64,000 bases of DNA from Verrucomicrobiia bacterium. Lineage in GTDB: Bacteria; Verrucomicrobiota; Verrucomicrobiia; Opitutales; Cerasicoccaceae. The stretch is from assembly GCA_030425485.1 (NCBI GenBank), contig JAUIAM010000008.1:1-64000 (forward strand). Reading direction: 5' to 3'. Made by a program: the position numbers and the translations under genes. How positions within the stretch are numbered: position 1 is the first letter of the stretch; each line of letters opens with the position of its first letter. Positions 1 to 9,188 of this stretch are shown piece by piece. A model generated the notes under the pieces. It saw nothing but the letters and a program-made list of their open reading frames with translations, did no database searches and was not told where the DNA came from.

Positions 1-619
1 GATCGACCTGATGGGACACAATGTCCGTTAAAAGCCCGCCATATTTCTCTTTCTGAAAAAACCACTCGGGACGGTTAGATTTACTCAGCCGGTGGGGGCC
101 GAAAATCTCCATGTGCACGATATCACCAATCGCGCCTTCCTGAATCAACTGGTCAACATACCACGGCGCCTCCACGTGGAGACGCTCGGAGTAATAAACC
201 ATGTATTTCCGGCCCGTGTCGGCGGCGACGGCCTCAGCCTCATCCACTTGCTCAAGCGTCGTAAATGGGCATTTATCCGTGAAATAATCCTTGCCCGCCC
301 GCATAACCCGGCACCCCAGTGCACCACGCTCAGAAGGCACCGCCGCCGCCGCCACCAATCTGACCTCAGGATCATCAAGGATGGACCTGAGATCACTGAC
401 GGCCCGGGCCTGCGGATAGCGCCGAGCCACCTCGCTCAGGCGTTCGGGATCGCTATCGTAAACATATTTTAGCTGTGCTCCGGCTTCGCAGAGCCCGTTG
501 ATCTGGCCATGCAAATGGCCGTGATCAAAGCAAGCCGCTGCAAAGTAAAATTCGCCGGGAGAAACAACCGGTTCAACTTTGGCCGCCACTGGGGCGTAAT
601 TCATTCCATCCTGTGACAT
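1..619 (-). CDS. Gfo/Idh/MocA family oxidoreductase, 3' end outside the window
   Basis: The minus-strand frame is open from an ATG at 619 to the window edge, so the C-terminus is missing. The visible 206 residues have the order of this NAD(P)-dependent sugar dehydrogenase family: a Rossmann half with SDPERLSEVARRYPQ, then DKCPFTTLEQVDEA in the place of the usual EKP motif, then GGLLTDIVSHQVD, where the family places its catalytic histidine region. The early Rossmann strand is atypical (FYFAAACFDHGH instead of a clear GxGxxG), so cofactor binding may differ. It lies 34 bp downstream of the next oxidoreductase on the same strand, so the two are probably co-transcribed. The substrate cannot be told from sequence. 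Confidence 0.85.
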   Translation of the reverse strand, partial: MSQDGMNYAPVAAKVEPVVSPGEFYFAAACFDHGHLHGQINGLCEAGAQLKYVYDSDPERLSEVARRYPQARAVSDLRSILDDPEVRLVAAAAVPSERGALGCRVMRAGKDYFTDKCPFTTLEQVDEAEAVAADTGRKYMVYYSERLHVEAPWYVDQLIQEGAIGDIVHMEIFGPHRLSKSNRPEWFFQKEKYGGLLTDIVSHQVD

Positions 620-653
620 GGGTATACTTCCTGTGCTGGGCATTTAGCCCGTT

Positions 654-1820
654 CTAAGACACATTGAACGTGGTGCTGAAATCTTGCCCAGCTCCTGCAG
701 CCGCAACCTTCTTCACCGTTGATGACTCAATCTTCTTTTTAAGCGCGGCCTCAAAATCCGCACCGCTAAGGGGAAGCTTAACGCTGCTGTCAGTGAAGGT
801 GGAATAGAGCATCGCATTCGCCAGTTCCACCGAATGCACGCCCTCCGCTGCCGGAGCAATAAGAGGCTTACCCTCCAGTATCGCATCGGCAAAGTTCGCT
901 GTGATCCCCGCATGCTGTGGATTTTCTCCGGTGATGGGTATCTCAATATTCCAGACACCCGGACGGGTTAAACCGAGCTCCGCTGCTTGACAGAACTCGC
1001 GCGCGGATGTCTCGTTGCGGGTAAAGCGGATGCACTCCGTCCCCTCGACGGTGACTTTCCCCCGATCCCCTGCAATCTCGAGCCGATTGCTCCCGGGCGT
1101 TTCTCCCGTCGTGGTAATGAAGACCCCCGTCGCACCATCCGCATACTCCATGTAGGCGGTAACCGCATCCTCGACTTCGATGTCGTGGAAACGCCCGAAC
1201 TTACAAAACGCCCGAACCATATCCGGCATTCCGAAAAGCCACTGCCAGAGGTCCAGATGATGCGGACACTGATTCAGCAAGACGCCACCGCCCTCGCCTT
1301 TCCAGGTCGCCCGCCAATCGCCCGAAGCATAGTATTGATCCGTGCGAAACCACTCAGTCGTGACCCAGTTAATGCGATCGATTTTCCCCAAGGCACCACT
1401 CTTGATAAGCTCCCGAAGTTTTATGTAAACCGGCGCACACCTCATATTAAACATAGCTGCAAAGACCTGATCTTTATTCGCGTGCGCGGCAATTAGACGC
1501 TCGCAATCGGCCTTGTGGACGGAGATCGGCTTCTCCACCAGCACGTGAAGCCCTGCCTCCAACGCCTTGATGCCTATCGTCGTGTGCGCGTAATGGGGCG
1601 TGCATATGAATATGGCCTCAATGTCACCGGACTTCATCATCGCATCGGCATCGGTATAATGCGGAATATCCGGAAAGGCCTCAAGGCGCGTGGCATCATG
1701 ATCGCACACAGCGCACAGCTGGAGACGTCCCGACGCTCCGCTTTGAATTTGCCGGGCATGATGACCGCCCATGCCACCGAGCCCAACTACACCCAGACGT
1801 ACGTTTTTAATAGAAGACAT
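654..1820 (-). CDS. Gfo/Idh/MocA family NAD(P)-dependent oxidoreductase
   Basis: A 388-residue protein with an N-terminal Rossmann fold (VRLGVVGLGGMGGHHARQ), the EKP motif in LHVLVEKPISVHKAD, and the C-terminal half with GGGVLLNQCPHHLDLWQWL, which holds the usual substrate-site His. The frame stays open to 1982, but the ATG at 1818-1820 is chosen because AAAGGAAATC precedes it and the GxGxxG motif starts at once. The family oxidises or reduces sugars, inositols and sugar acids; some members are GH109 glycosidases that use NAD. It is divergent from the LacI regulator at 2015, which is the likely controller, and it is followed by a second oxidoreductase. The substrate is unknown. Confidence 0.92.
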   Translation of the reverse strand: MSSIKNVRLGVVGLGGMGGHHARQIQSGASGRLQLCAVCDHDATRLEAFPDIPHYTDADAMMKSGDIEAIFICTPHYAHTTIGIKALEAGLHVLVEKPISVHKADCERLIAAHANKDQVFAAMFNMRCAPVYIKLRELIKSGALGKIDRINWVTTEWFRTDQYYASGDWRATWKGEGGGVLLNQCPHHLDLWQWLFGMPDMVRAFCKFGRFHDIEVEDAVTAYMEYADGATGVFITTTGETPGSNRLEIAGDRGKVTVEGTECIRFTRNETSAREFCQAAELGLTRPGVWNIEIPITGENPQHAGITANFADAILEGKPLIAPAAEGVHSVELANAMLYSTFTDSSVKLPLSGADFEAALKKKIESSTVKKVAAAGAGQDFSTTFNVS

Positions 1821-2014
1821 GTGATTTCCTTTGAATGTGACTTGTTTCCCAAACCATCGAAGCATTCTCTTACTCCGGATGCTTAAGGTTATCCGCCTCA
1901 AACTAGTCACCGCATACCAACATGCAATTCGCCCGCAGCGCATACAGATACGTTCAGTGGGATGATCTTGCAGGATTCGCATAAAACCTTAGGCTGCTCT
2001 TTGGTTGCACACAG

Positions 2015-3034
2015 ATGAAGCGCATTACTCAAAAAGACCTCGCCCGGCACCTCAAAGTCAGCCAGGTAACCATTTCACGGGCTTTGGCCAACAGCCCGCA
2101 AATATCTGAAGCAACCAGACATCGCGTCTTGGAGGCGGCCCATCACATGGGGTATCAGCCCGATCCGGTACTCAGCAGTCTCAACGCCTACCGACGCTCT
2201 CGTCAGCCGATTGAGAAAGGCCAAACCCTGGGATGGATCACTACCCATAACGCGACGATTTTTTACGATGGAGCCCATGAGCGAGCGGCCCACTACGGCT
2301 ACAAGATGGAGATATTCAATCCCAATGCCGAGCGCATGACGCCTGAGCGCATATTGGATATACTCTATAACCGAAGCGTTACCGGGCTCATCTTTTCCCC
2401 CTGCCGTAACCCTAACACGACGCTCGACATCAGGCTGGACAACTTCTGCGCCGTCTGTATCGGCTACACCTTACAATCCCCAAGCATCGACCGGGTGATT
2501 ACAGACCATCATTATAACCTGATGCTCAGCTTTAAAAAGCTATACGAAGCAGGTTACCGCCGTATCGGCCTGGCGACCACGCTCAATACCGAAGAGCGGA
2601 TCGAGGGCAGGCGCATCAGTTCCTTTTTTTACCAACTACGCCGTTACCCGGAAGTGAAACCTATTCCGGTCATTCAATACACCAACGACACCCAAGTTAT
2701 AATGAGGGATGTCACAGACTGGATCGAGCAGCACCGGCCAGACGCCATCATTTGCCATACCCCGCTTGTCTTTGATATCTGCTCGAAGCTTGGGCTAAAG
2801 GTCCCCGAGGATATCGCGGTCGTCTCTATCGCGGTGAACGAACATTGGAAAAACCACGAAACCTGTTCGGGCATAGACGAACGCTGCTCGGAGGTGGGTG
2901 CGATGGCCGTAGACGCCGTGGTAGGACTTCTCCGCAACAATGAGTTCGGACTGCCTGCCAAACGCCGCATCCACATGCTCGAAGGCAAGTGGCAGCCCGG
3001 GAACACCATGCGACACCCGGCAGAACCTGCTTAA
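2015..3034 (+). CDS. LacI family transcriptional regulator
   Basis: A 339-residue protein. Residues 1-55 form the LacI helix-turn-helix and hinge: ITQKDLARHLKVSQVTISRA, then GYQPDPVLSSL. The rest is a periplasmic-binding-protein-like effector domain with GLIFSPCR, IDRVITDHHYNLML, GYRRIGLATT and the C-terminal VDAVVGLLRNNEFGLP with an MLEGKW tail. This layout is common in Verrucomicrobiota LacI proteins placed next to sugar-degradation genes. It is transcribed away from the oxidoreductase at 654-1820 across a 194-bp gap. Its 3' end converges on the oxidoreductase at 3084. The effector sugar is unknown. Confidence 0.95.
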   Translation: MKRITQKDLARHLKVSQVTISRALANSPQISEATRHRVLEAAHHMGYQPDPVLSSLNAYRRSRQPIEKGQTLGWITTHNATIFYDGAHERAAHYGYKMEIFNPNAERMTPERILDILYNRSVTGLIFSPCRNPNTTLDIRLDNFCAVCIGYTLQSPSIDRVITDHHYNLMLSFKKLYEAGYRRIGLATTLNTEERIEGRRISSFFYQLRRYPEVKPIPVIQYTNDTQVIMRDVTDWIEQHRPDAIICHTPLVFDICSKLGLKVPEDIAVVSIAVNEHWKNHETCSGIDERCSEVGAMAVDAVVGLLRNNEFGLPAKRRIHMLEGKWQPGNTMRHPAEPA

Positions 3035-3083
3035 GCACGCAGGTGTAATTTCACGCTCAGAGCGAACGCGTATTTCGCCGCGC

Positions 3084-4343
3084 TCAGCTCCAGGTAAACT
3101 TACGCCCTTCGCGAATCGATAACCCGGTAGCAGCCCCCATCTCGGCTGCTATCAAGCCCGCTTCAGATCCAGCCACCAGCCCGAGGGTTTCCTCCTCCAG
3201 GCTAATGCCCGAAAACAGACTCTTCAGCAACTGCTCGTCCGCGCCGCCATGTCCTCCCATCTTATACTCTGGCAGCGGCATTTCTTCGCGAGTGCCAAAC
3301 AGCGGAGTGAAATAGAGTTTGATGGGTTCAGCACAAGGGAAAGGACAGCGAGATGGATCTGATATATAGTGCGCCTCAATTTTCCCATGTGTGCCATTGA
3401 TGGACAGCGTATACCCCTCCCAGGGCGTGGAAAAGTCACATGTGTAGCTAACTACGGCACCCTTTCGGTAACGAATGAGCGACGAATAAGCGTCCTCCAC
3501 ATCAATATCATCGTCATAAATCGACCACGGCTTATCCGCCGGATATTGCCACTCATTGGGAAGTCTGGTGATATTCAGGTCACTACTAATATGGTCGTCT
3601 CGTGCTCCCCTGGCCCAACGCGCCTTGTAAGGACATTTCGCATCGGGTTCCCCCGTTCGCCTCGGATCGTGTGGACTGTCCGCGCCATAGTAAAAACGGT
3701 CACCTTCGGCCACCAGGGAAACGGGCAAGTCATCAAGCCACCAGTTAAGGAGATCGTAATGGTGACAACTCTTGGTCACGGCCAATCCGCCCGAAAAGCG
3801 ATAATAGCGGTTCCAGCGATAAAAATAACTCGAGCCGTGAAAGGTATCCAGTGAGTAGTTTAAATTGACCGTAGTAACCCGCCCGACACGGCCCTCGAGC
3901 AGAAGACCTTTGATCGCTTTATGCAGCGGTGCGTAACGAAAGTTGAACCCCATCCGCAAGTCACGCCCCGCCTCCTCGACGGCCTGGCGCACCTGAGCCG
4001 CCTGGGCAAAGTCAATCACCAGCGGCTTTTCCGCGATCACCTCGCAACCGTGACGCAAAGCGGCCACGATCTGGTCAGCATGGGTATAATCCGGCCCAGC
4101 CACAATCACCCCGTCCGGGTGAACGGCCCCCAGCATGGCCTCAATAGAATCAAACACCGGAAGGCTCAAACCATGCTGTTCATTGAATGCCTCGACCCGC
4201 TGGCGGTCAGGATCTACAATTGCGACTAATCGGTCTCCAGTGTCCAACCGGAAGTTTTTGCTCACCCCGAGCAAGGGCTCGGCATACACATTCAAGCCAC
4301 GAATGCTTAAACCGCAAAGAGCGTAACGCTTTTCTTTATTCAT
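3084..4343 (-). CDS. Gfo/Idh/MocA family oxidoreductase
   Basis: A 419-residue protein. The first part is a Rossmann fold with an unusual opening (YALCGLSIRGLNVYAEPLL), then VAIVDPDRQRVEAF, then the motif in EVIAEKPLVIDFAQAAQV. The second half has FSGGLAVTKSCHHYDLLNWWL, with a paired His at the usual catalytic site, followed by a long insert rich in charged and aromatic residues (about 235-300) typical of larger members that act on polysaccharide-derived sugars. The start is set at 4341-4343. An upstream start at 4391 is possible and neither has a clear ribosome site. It lies downstream of the deaminase at 4547-5284 on the same strand with a gap of about 200 bp. Confidence 0.9.
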   Translation of the reverse strand: MNKEKRYALCGLSIRGLNVYAEPLLGVSKNFRLDTGDRLVAIVDPDRQRVEAFNEQHGLSLPVFDSIEAMLGAVHPDGVIVAGPDYTHADQIVAALRHGCEVIAEKPLVIDFAQAAQVRQAVEEAGRDLRMGFNFRYAPLHKAIKGLLLEGRVGRVTTVNLNYSLDTFHGSSYFYRWNRYYRFSGGLAVTKSCHHYDLLNWWLDDLPVSLVAEGDRFYYGADSPHDPRRTGEPDAKCPYKARWARGARDDHISSDLNITRLPNEWQYPADKPWSIYDDDIDVEDAYSSLIRYRKGAVVSYTCDFSTPWEGYTLSINGTHGKIEAHYISDPSRCPFPCAEPIKLYFTPLFGTREEMPLPEYKMGGHGGADEQLLKSLFSGISLEEETLGLVAGSEAGLIAAEMGAATGLSIREGRKFTWS

Positions 4344-4546
4344 ACTGACACTTGTACAAAAGATTTTTCCCGCTGAGAGAGGCCCGGACACTTAAGCGGC
4401 ATCACACCTCTCTCAGATGTTCACGTCTGTCCAATCTAAAGCAACCCCCTGTCGCGCTCCCTTTGCTCCGGCACAAAGTGTCAACGCATTCAAAAATAGC
4501 GAAAGCATTAGATTGAGCGCAAGCAATACAAGGGTGGAAGCGACTC

Positions 4547-5284
4547 CTATAGTAACGAGGCAGAGCCCGGATCCAGAAACAAGTGAGTCGCCGCATGGGT
4601 TTGCAAAACCGAAGCCGGAACAACATTGCTAACCGGTCCGCTAACCGAGTCCTTCACGGCCTGGGCCTTTCGCTTATCAGGGCAAGAGATCAGCACGAGC
4701 TTAGCCCTGAGGGTTTCCTGAATCGTCATGGAGATCGCTTGAGCTGGAACTTCCTCCAGCGAGGCGAACCACCCCTCGCCCACCTGCTGATTTCGGCACG
4801 CCTCATCCAGATCAACAACATGGTAGCCATCCGTAATATCGAAGTCAGCGGGCGGATCATTAAAGGCCAAGTGTGCATTCTCACCAATACCACCCAGCAG
4901 CACATCGATCTTGAAACTCGCAATCAGCTCATTCAAGCGAGCACACTCAGTCGCCGGATCAGCGGCCTCGCCATTAATCAGGTGAAACGCCTTCAGGGGC
5001 ACGGGAAGTTTCTGTTGGAAACGCTCCTTAAGGTAGCGCCTGAAGCTGGCGGGGTGACTCTCCGGCAACGCGACATATTCATCCATGTGAAAGGCCGTCA
5101 CCTTACTCCAGTCGATATCCGCCTGCTGGACAAGATGCTCCAGCGTTTCAAACTGACTGGCTCCTGTAGCCACCACGATAGCCGCTGCTCCGCGATCCTT
5201 AATAGCACTCCGTATCGCCTCAGCGGCACTTGTCGCCGCCTGCTTTCCAAGTTCGTCCTTATTTGCGCACTTATGAATCTCCAT
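4547..5284 (-). CDS. nagB: Glucosamine-6-phosphate deaminase
   Basis: A 245-residue protein that should convert glucosamine 6-phosphate to fructose 6-phosphate and ammonia in the cytoplasm. The supporting motifs are [15 protein letters not shown] in the phosphate-binding region, FHMDEYVAL with the catalytic Asp, and [16 protein letters not shown], the active-site loop, in which the usual Gly before His is Ala. The length fits the NagB family. An upstream GTG at 5288-5290, two codons earlier, could also be the start. It is divergent from the AraC gene at 5362 across 77 bp, so that regulator probably controls it. With the oxidoreductase downstream this suggests use of amino sugars, for example from a marine glycan. 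Confidence 0.9.
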   Translation of the reverse strand: MEIHKCANKDELGKQAATSAAEAIRSAIKDRGAAAIVVATGASQFETLEHLVQQADIDWSKVTAFHMDEYVALPESHPASFRRYLKERFQQKLPVPLKAFHLINGEAADPATECARLNELIASFKIDVLLGGIGENAHLAFNDPPADFDITDGYHVVDLDEACRNQQVGEGWFASLEEVPAQAISMTIQETLRAKLVLISCPDKRKAQAVKDSVSGPVSNVVPASVLQTHAATHLFLDPGSASLL

Positions 5285-5361
5285 GAGCACTATTTAATCA
5301 AAAACCCACAACCAATACAATTGACTGATCGATTCGATTATTGCACTTTTATGAACTAGCA

Positions 5362-6288
5362 ATGCGGGATGTGGGTGAAATACATGCGCTGGAGAGAGCT
5401 AAAACCTCTCTGGAATTTAACGCATTCCCCAAGCCTCCCTCCGTCTCAGCAACGGCATGGACCTACTGGCTACAGAGCTTGAATGTCGAAGCAATATGCG
5501 CCTACGCATGGAAAGCAAAACCCGGCTGGACCTTGGATATGCGGCGCGTAGACGACAGCATGTGGTTCTATTTTTCCAGCGGGCAGGGGCGCGGAGCCTG
5601 CGAAGCCTTGCCAGATGGGTTCGAGTTTTCTGCGGGCACTGCCCTGTTCATACCCCGAGGTGCCTGGCACTGGTTGAAATTAGACCGCGGAAACTTGAAA
5701 TTCTACACGGTGCATTTTCAAGCCACAGTCCTGAGTGGTTTCGAGGCACTGGACTGGCTGGGTTTTCCCACTCTAGTGAAAAAGTCAAAAGCCTGTCGCT
5801 TTGCCGAGGTTTCAGAGTTTCTAGCCCGCGAGCACATATTCTCTGAGACGCGCAGTCACGCCGTTCTCTCCAGCGAAATTCGCGCACTGTTATTTCGGTT
5901 AGCGCGCTCCCAGGCAGAGCAATTCCGACCTCGTTTCGCAGAATATAGCGCAAGCGCGTCCAAACTATTACAGCAGGCACTTCGCCACTGCGATCGCCAT
6001 ATTAGCGACCCCAACCTGAGTGTCACAAATCTAGCCTCCGAAGTAAATGTCTCGACGTCCTATTTGAATCGCGTCTTCAAGCAGTTACTGAATACCTCTC
6101 CTAATTGCCACATACGCCGTATACGCTTACGGCGAGCCTGTGAGCTGCTTATCCATAGCGACCAATCTGCCGCCGAAGTTGCCTATGCATGCGGCTTTTC
6201 CGATCCAGCCTATTTTCACCGTGTATTCCAAGCCGAATTCACGTGTACCCCAGGCCAATACCGCCATCGCGCGGCGATGAGACTATAG
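5362..6288 (+). CDS. AraC family transcriptional regulator
   Basis: A 308-residue protein from the ATG at 5362. A TTG at 5341 would add seven residues. The N-terminal half looks like a cupin-type sugar-sensing domain (GTALFIPRGAWHWLKLDRGN). The C-terminal 100 residues carry the two helix-turn-helix units of AraC/XylS proteins: NLASEVNVSTSYLNRVFKQ and the signature AAEVAYACGFSDPAYFHRVF. It is divergent from nagB over a short shared promoter region. The most likely role is sensing an amino sugar or related sugar and switching on nagB and the downstream oxidoreductase; that is inference from position. Confidence 0.92.
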   Translation: MRDVGEIHALERAKTSLEFNAFPKPPSVSATAWTYWLQSLNVEAICAYAWKAKPGWTLDMRRVDDSMWFYFSSGQGRGACEALPDGFEFSAGTALFIPRGAWHWLKLDRGNLKFYTVHFQATVLSGFEALDWLGFPTLVKKSKACRFAEVSEFLAREHIFSETRSHAVLSSEIRALLFRLARSQAEQFRPRFAEYSASASKLLQQALRHCDRHISDPNLSVTNLASEVNVSTSYLNRVFKQLLNTSPNCHIRRIRLRRACELLIHSDQSAAEVAYACGFSDPAYFHRVFQAEFTCTPGQYRHRAAMRL

Positions 6289-6512
6289 TAGCTGGGGGCT
6301 AAACTACAAAGGAGGGCCATACACTTCTGGGGCCCACACAAGAACCTACGCCTTCACTCTGATCCCATCCGTCCGCACTTGCGACATTGAAGGCACTACT
6401 GACACGCTGGAAGCAATTCAAACTAAGCCACAGCCCGTTTTTGCAGATTAGTGCGGCACGAAAACCCACGGCCACAAATCACAAAATCCATTGATTAAGA
6501 ACACCTTAACAA

Positions 6513-6587
6513 TGGTACTCCCACCGGGAGTCGAACCCAGATCTTCGGTACCGGAAACCGACATTCTATCCATTGAACTATGGGAGC
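6513..6587 (-). tRNA. tRNA-Arg (anticodon CCG)
   Basis: The minus strand folds as a full cloverleaf. The acceptor arm is GCTCCCA with TGGGAGT (first pair G-U), the D arm is GTTC with GAAT, the anticodon stem is TCGGT with ACCGA around the loop TTCCGGT, and the T arm is CTGGG/CCCGG with loop TTCGACT. The anticodon CCG reads the arginine codon CGG. The discriminator A and the CCA end are encoded. No obvious terminator was seen just downstream. Confidence 0.95.
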
Positions 6588-6815
6588 AGTTCTGCGGGAG
6601 GGCACGCGTCTGCGGGCAGGCGCGACTCAACCGGGAATCGTGAAGAGTGATACACCCCGCGCGGGCTGTCAAGCTCGCCAATCGCGATTCGAAAGGGAAG
6701 AGAAAGTCACCAAGTATGGGGAGACACAGTTGAAAACGGTGAGGTTAGCAGACAACAGGTAATACCGTCTTCCCATAAAATGATAAAATCAGTGGCCCGA
6801 GTAGGTGCAGATGAG

Positions 6816-6844
6816 TCTGTGTGCATCTGCGCAATCTGCGGATA
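6816..6844. repeat. Degenerate ATCTGTG-type intergenic repeat
   Basis: This 29-nt stretch (TCTGTGTGCATCTGCGCAAT and the next nine bases) matches 11663-11691 inside the MITE-like element at 22 of 29 positions. The rest of the 6588-6872 gap shows no gene. It looks like a solo, decayed copy of the same repeat family. Confidence 0.45.
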
Positions 6845-6872
6845 GCATTCATCTTGAAAACTCGTTTGCCAC

Positions 6873-7292
6873 CTACTCTCCTTGAAAGCTGAGCACGATG
6901 CGGCGCGAGTGCAGTGCGTCGCGATGTTCCCAGAGAAAGACCCCTTGCCAAGTCCCGAGGCAGAGCTGGCCATCGGCAAAGGGCACCACCTCAGCCGTGC
7001 GCGTGAGGGCCATTTTGATGTGGCTCGTCATATCGTCGGGCCCCTCAAGCGTATGCGTGTAGTTTGGGTCGTCCTCGGGCACGAGTTTTTGCATAAAGTA
7101 GTGCAGGTCGCGGCGCGCGGAGGGGTCGGCGTTTTCCATGATAACGAGGCTGCAACTGGTGTGCTGACAAAAGACTGTCACCGTACCCTCTCGCAGCCCA
7201 GACTGGCGCAGGGCGGAGGCAATCTCATCGGTAAACTCATATGTCCCCTGCCCCGAGGTGCGGACAGATAGCTGCTGGGTATAGACTGGCAT
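6873..7292 (-). CDS. YjbQ family protein (UPF0047)
   Basis: A 139-residue protein of the YjbQ/UPF0047 family, small trimeric beta-rich proteins; some have weak thiamine-phosphate-synthase activity, and the true role is unsettled. The family marks are FCQHTSCSLVIMENAD, the acidic MQKLVPEDDPNYTHTLEGPD loop, DDMTSHIKMALT, and GTWQGVFLWEHRD near the C-terminus. The start is set at 7290-7292 (MPVYTQQLSV) because this is where the family homology begins; the frame extends 12 codons further up. A second, only distantly similar member is encoded at 11068-11487. No operon partner is obvious, but the LON-domain gene lies 57 bp upstream on the same strand. Confidence 0.88.
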   Translation of the reverse strand: MPVYTQQLSVRTSGQGTYEFTDEIASALRQSGLREGTVTVFCQHTSCSLVIMENADPSARRDLHYFMQKLVPEDDPNYTHTLEGPDDMTSHIKMALTRTAEVVPFADGQLCLGTWQGVFLWEHRDALHSRRIVLSFQGE

Positions 7293-7349
7293 GTTCCCTA
7301 TGAATGTGGAGTCCACACCGATGAGCAACGCAATCCTCGCATCAAAAGC

Positions 7350-8027
7350 TTAGTTGAGCGAAATCTTGTCGTCGCCCAGGCCTCCACGAAGCTTGTTATC
7401 GATGGCCAGGTTTTCGTTGGCACGCTGGATGATTTTTTGAAAATGGGCGAAGCGGGCCGAGGTGCTGAGGGTTTCCAGCAGGGTCTGCTTTTCCCGGTCA
7501 TCCGGGCAGAGGGTATAGGCCGCCAGGTCGAGAAAGGTATCCGCGTCCTTGAGCGAGCCGAGAAAGTCCATAATCTCGTCCGGCACCTCACCGCCGAGCT
7601 TGCCGTGGGCCACGAGCAGATCGGTCAACTGCTGGCGCATGGGCAAAAAGACCGCATTGTCGTCACCGGATTCCGTGGACACCGATTCGATTTCGATCAG
7701 GCGATAGGGCTCCTCAGCCAGAATTCGCTTGATGCGCACCCGAGCCAGCCCCTGGACAATCAGGTTAGAGGTCTCGTCTTGGTTTTGGTGACTGGCTCGC
7801 ACGACACCGACCGAAGCAATCTGAAACGGCGGTTCGAACTCTCCCGTGACGCGAGCTTTTTCCGTATCCTGCCCCGCGACGACGAACAGCCGGTCGCTCT
7901 CGAGCACATCCTCCAGCATCTGCCGATAGCGCGGCTCGAAGATGCACAGGGGCAGCATGGCGTGGGGAAACAGGCAGACGTTGCTCAAGGTCATCACCGG
8001 CAGTTCGGTCGGAATTTCAACGTGCAT
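7350..8027 (-). CDS. LON substrate-binding-domain protein
   Basis: A 225-residue stand-alone LON N-terminal (PUA-like) domain without the AAA or protease domains of Lon. The family pattern is clear: IPTELPVMTLSNVCLFPHAM, PLCIFEPRYRQML, and IVQGLARVRIKRIL. The C-terminal part, DREKQTLLETLSTSARFAHF, is the helical region that follows this domain in Lon. The start at 8025-8027 is preferred over the ATG at 8031-8033 because GAGG lies seven bases before it but only one base before the other. Such proteins probably bind unfolded or specific proteins; the function is not known. Confidence 0.88.
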   Translation of the reverse strand: MHVEIPTELPVMTLSNVCLFPHAMLPLCIFEPRYRQMLEDVLESDRLFVVAGQDTEKARVTGEFEPPFQIASVGVVRASHQNQDETSNLIVQGLARVRIKRILAEEPYRLIEIESVSTESGDDNAVFLPMRQQLTDLLVAHGKLGGEVPDEIMDFLGSLKDADTFLDLAAYTLCPDDREKQTLLETLSTSARFAHFQKIIQRANENLAIDNKLRGGLGDDKISLN

Positions 8028-8090
8028 GCTCATGCCTCTAAGTTAAGCAATTTCCGGGCAAAGTTCCAACGGGAATTATGAAAAAATCCA

Positions 8091-8372
8091 CTATTGCCGC
8101 CAGACCGAGAGCTCGAGCATGGCGGGCTCAGGCGGCTGGTTTTCTGCGTAGTACACGGCGAGACGAAAGAAGGGCAGCAGGTCGTCTGGCGCCCCGGGCT
8201 TGAGCTTGCGCAGGTCGCTGAAGAGCGTCTCCGGCGATCGCCCTTCCAACTCGTAGATCTGGGTAAGGCCGAGCGTCATCAGCGCCCGTGCGGCATCGAT
8301 CTTCATTTTGGGGATGCGCATAAAGGCCGAGCTGAGCGCGACGTAGTCTGTTTCCTTCTTCTTGGGCGGCAT
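8091..8372 (-). CDS. Small helix-hairpin-helix protein, Cdd1/pathogenicity-locus-like
   Basis: A 93-residue protein that starts with a basic patch (MPPKKKETDY), followed by IPKMKIDAARALMTLGLTQI, a helix-hairpin-helix-like unit, then ELEGRSPETLFSDL and PFFRLAVYYAEN. The order resembles the Cdd1 family (PF11731), small proteins with an HhH fold of unclear role, possibly in DNA or nucleotide handling. The assignment rests on pattern only. It lies between the LON-domain gene and a secreted hypothetical gene on the same strand. Confidence 0.7.
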   Translation of the reverse strand: MPPKKKETDYVALSSAFMRIPKMKIDAARALMTLGLTQIYELEGRSPETLFSDLRKLKPGAPDDLLPFFRLAVYYAENQPPEPAMLELSVWRQ

Positions 8373-8456
8373 GGAAAAACTCAGGCCCTTAACGGTAAGG
8401 TTCGCAAGTCAGGAAAAGAGAAATTACTCCAAGGATACCCCAAAGGGCATAACGCT

Positions 8457-9098
8457 CTACTCATCCTCGCCAGACGGGCGGATAATAGGCTGTGCACCGG
8501 AGCCAAAGCCGAAGTCGTAGTCATCTTCGCTGCGTTCCTGTCGCTGGAACTGCATAGGGATTCCTTCCAGATCGCCCTCACCAGCGCGTTTGGCCGGGAT
8601 ACCCTCATCGGTGAGATTTCTAGGAAAAGAAAAGCGATTCAAATCACGTAGACTTGCCTCATCAATCATCTGCTGCATCTGGCGGCCTACGGGGGAGGTA
8701 ATTTCCGAGCCCATATACTTGCCCGCCATGACGTTCTCTTTCATGTAATTCCAGTTGCGCAGCCGAGCCATTTTGCGGTTTCCGCTAGCCATCGTGTTGG
8801 CTTTCACGTCGCTCTCCATCAGCTCGTAATCAAATGCGCCGCCGTTAAGCTCTGCCGATTTTCCCTGCAGGTCGGATCGCTTCTGCCCCAAGGCGTTAAA
8901 ATTCGTATGCCACTCGACCAACTGCAAACGATTGCCATTGAGCGAAGTGTTCATCTGCGGGGTCTGTATGTCCGTATTGAGGTCAGACTTGGCCCCCTCC
9001 ATGCTGCTGCGCTTGCCGTAGTCGATTTGTCCCGGCTTGGCCGAGGCAAAAGAGGACATGCACAAAGCGAGGACACATAGGGGTAAAAAACGATGCAT
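8457..9098 (-). CDS. Hypothetical secreted protein
   Basis: A 213-residue protein not recognised as a known family. The ATG at 9096-9098 gives a good Sec signal peptide (MHRFLPLCVLALCMSSFASA) with a cleavage site near residue 20; the frame extends five codons further up. The mature part is hydrophilic, with many Asn, Met, Lys and Glu residues, predicted helical stretches in the middle, and an acidic tail (RSEDDYDFGFG). It is divergent from thyA. It is probably a periplasmic or outer-membrane-associated protein of unknown role. Confidence 0.75.
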   Translation of the reverse strand: MHRFLPLCVLALCMSSFASAKPGQIDYGKRSSMEGAKSDLNTDIQTPQMNTSLNGNRLQLVEWHTNFNALGQKRSDLQGKSAELNGGAFDYELMESDVKANTMASGNRKMARLRNWNYMKENVMAGKYMGSEITSPVGRQMQQMIDEASLRDLNRFSFPRNLTDEGIPAKRAGEGDLEGIPMQFQRQERSEDDYDFGFGSGAQPIIRPSGEDE

Positions 9099-9188
9099 AA
9101 CTAGCAATATCACCTAAATGGCCTCTTTTTGCAATCCCACAATGCCGTGTCGTTGACTTCCCGGCGGTTTGACCAACACTTTAACCCC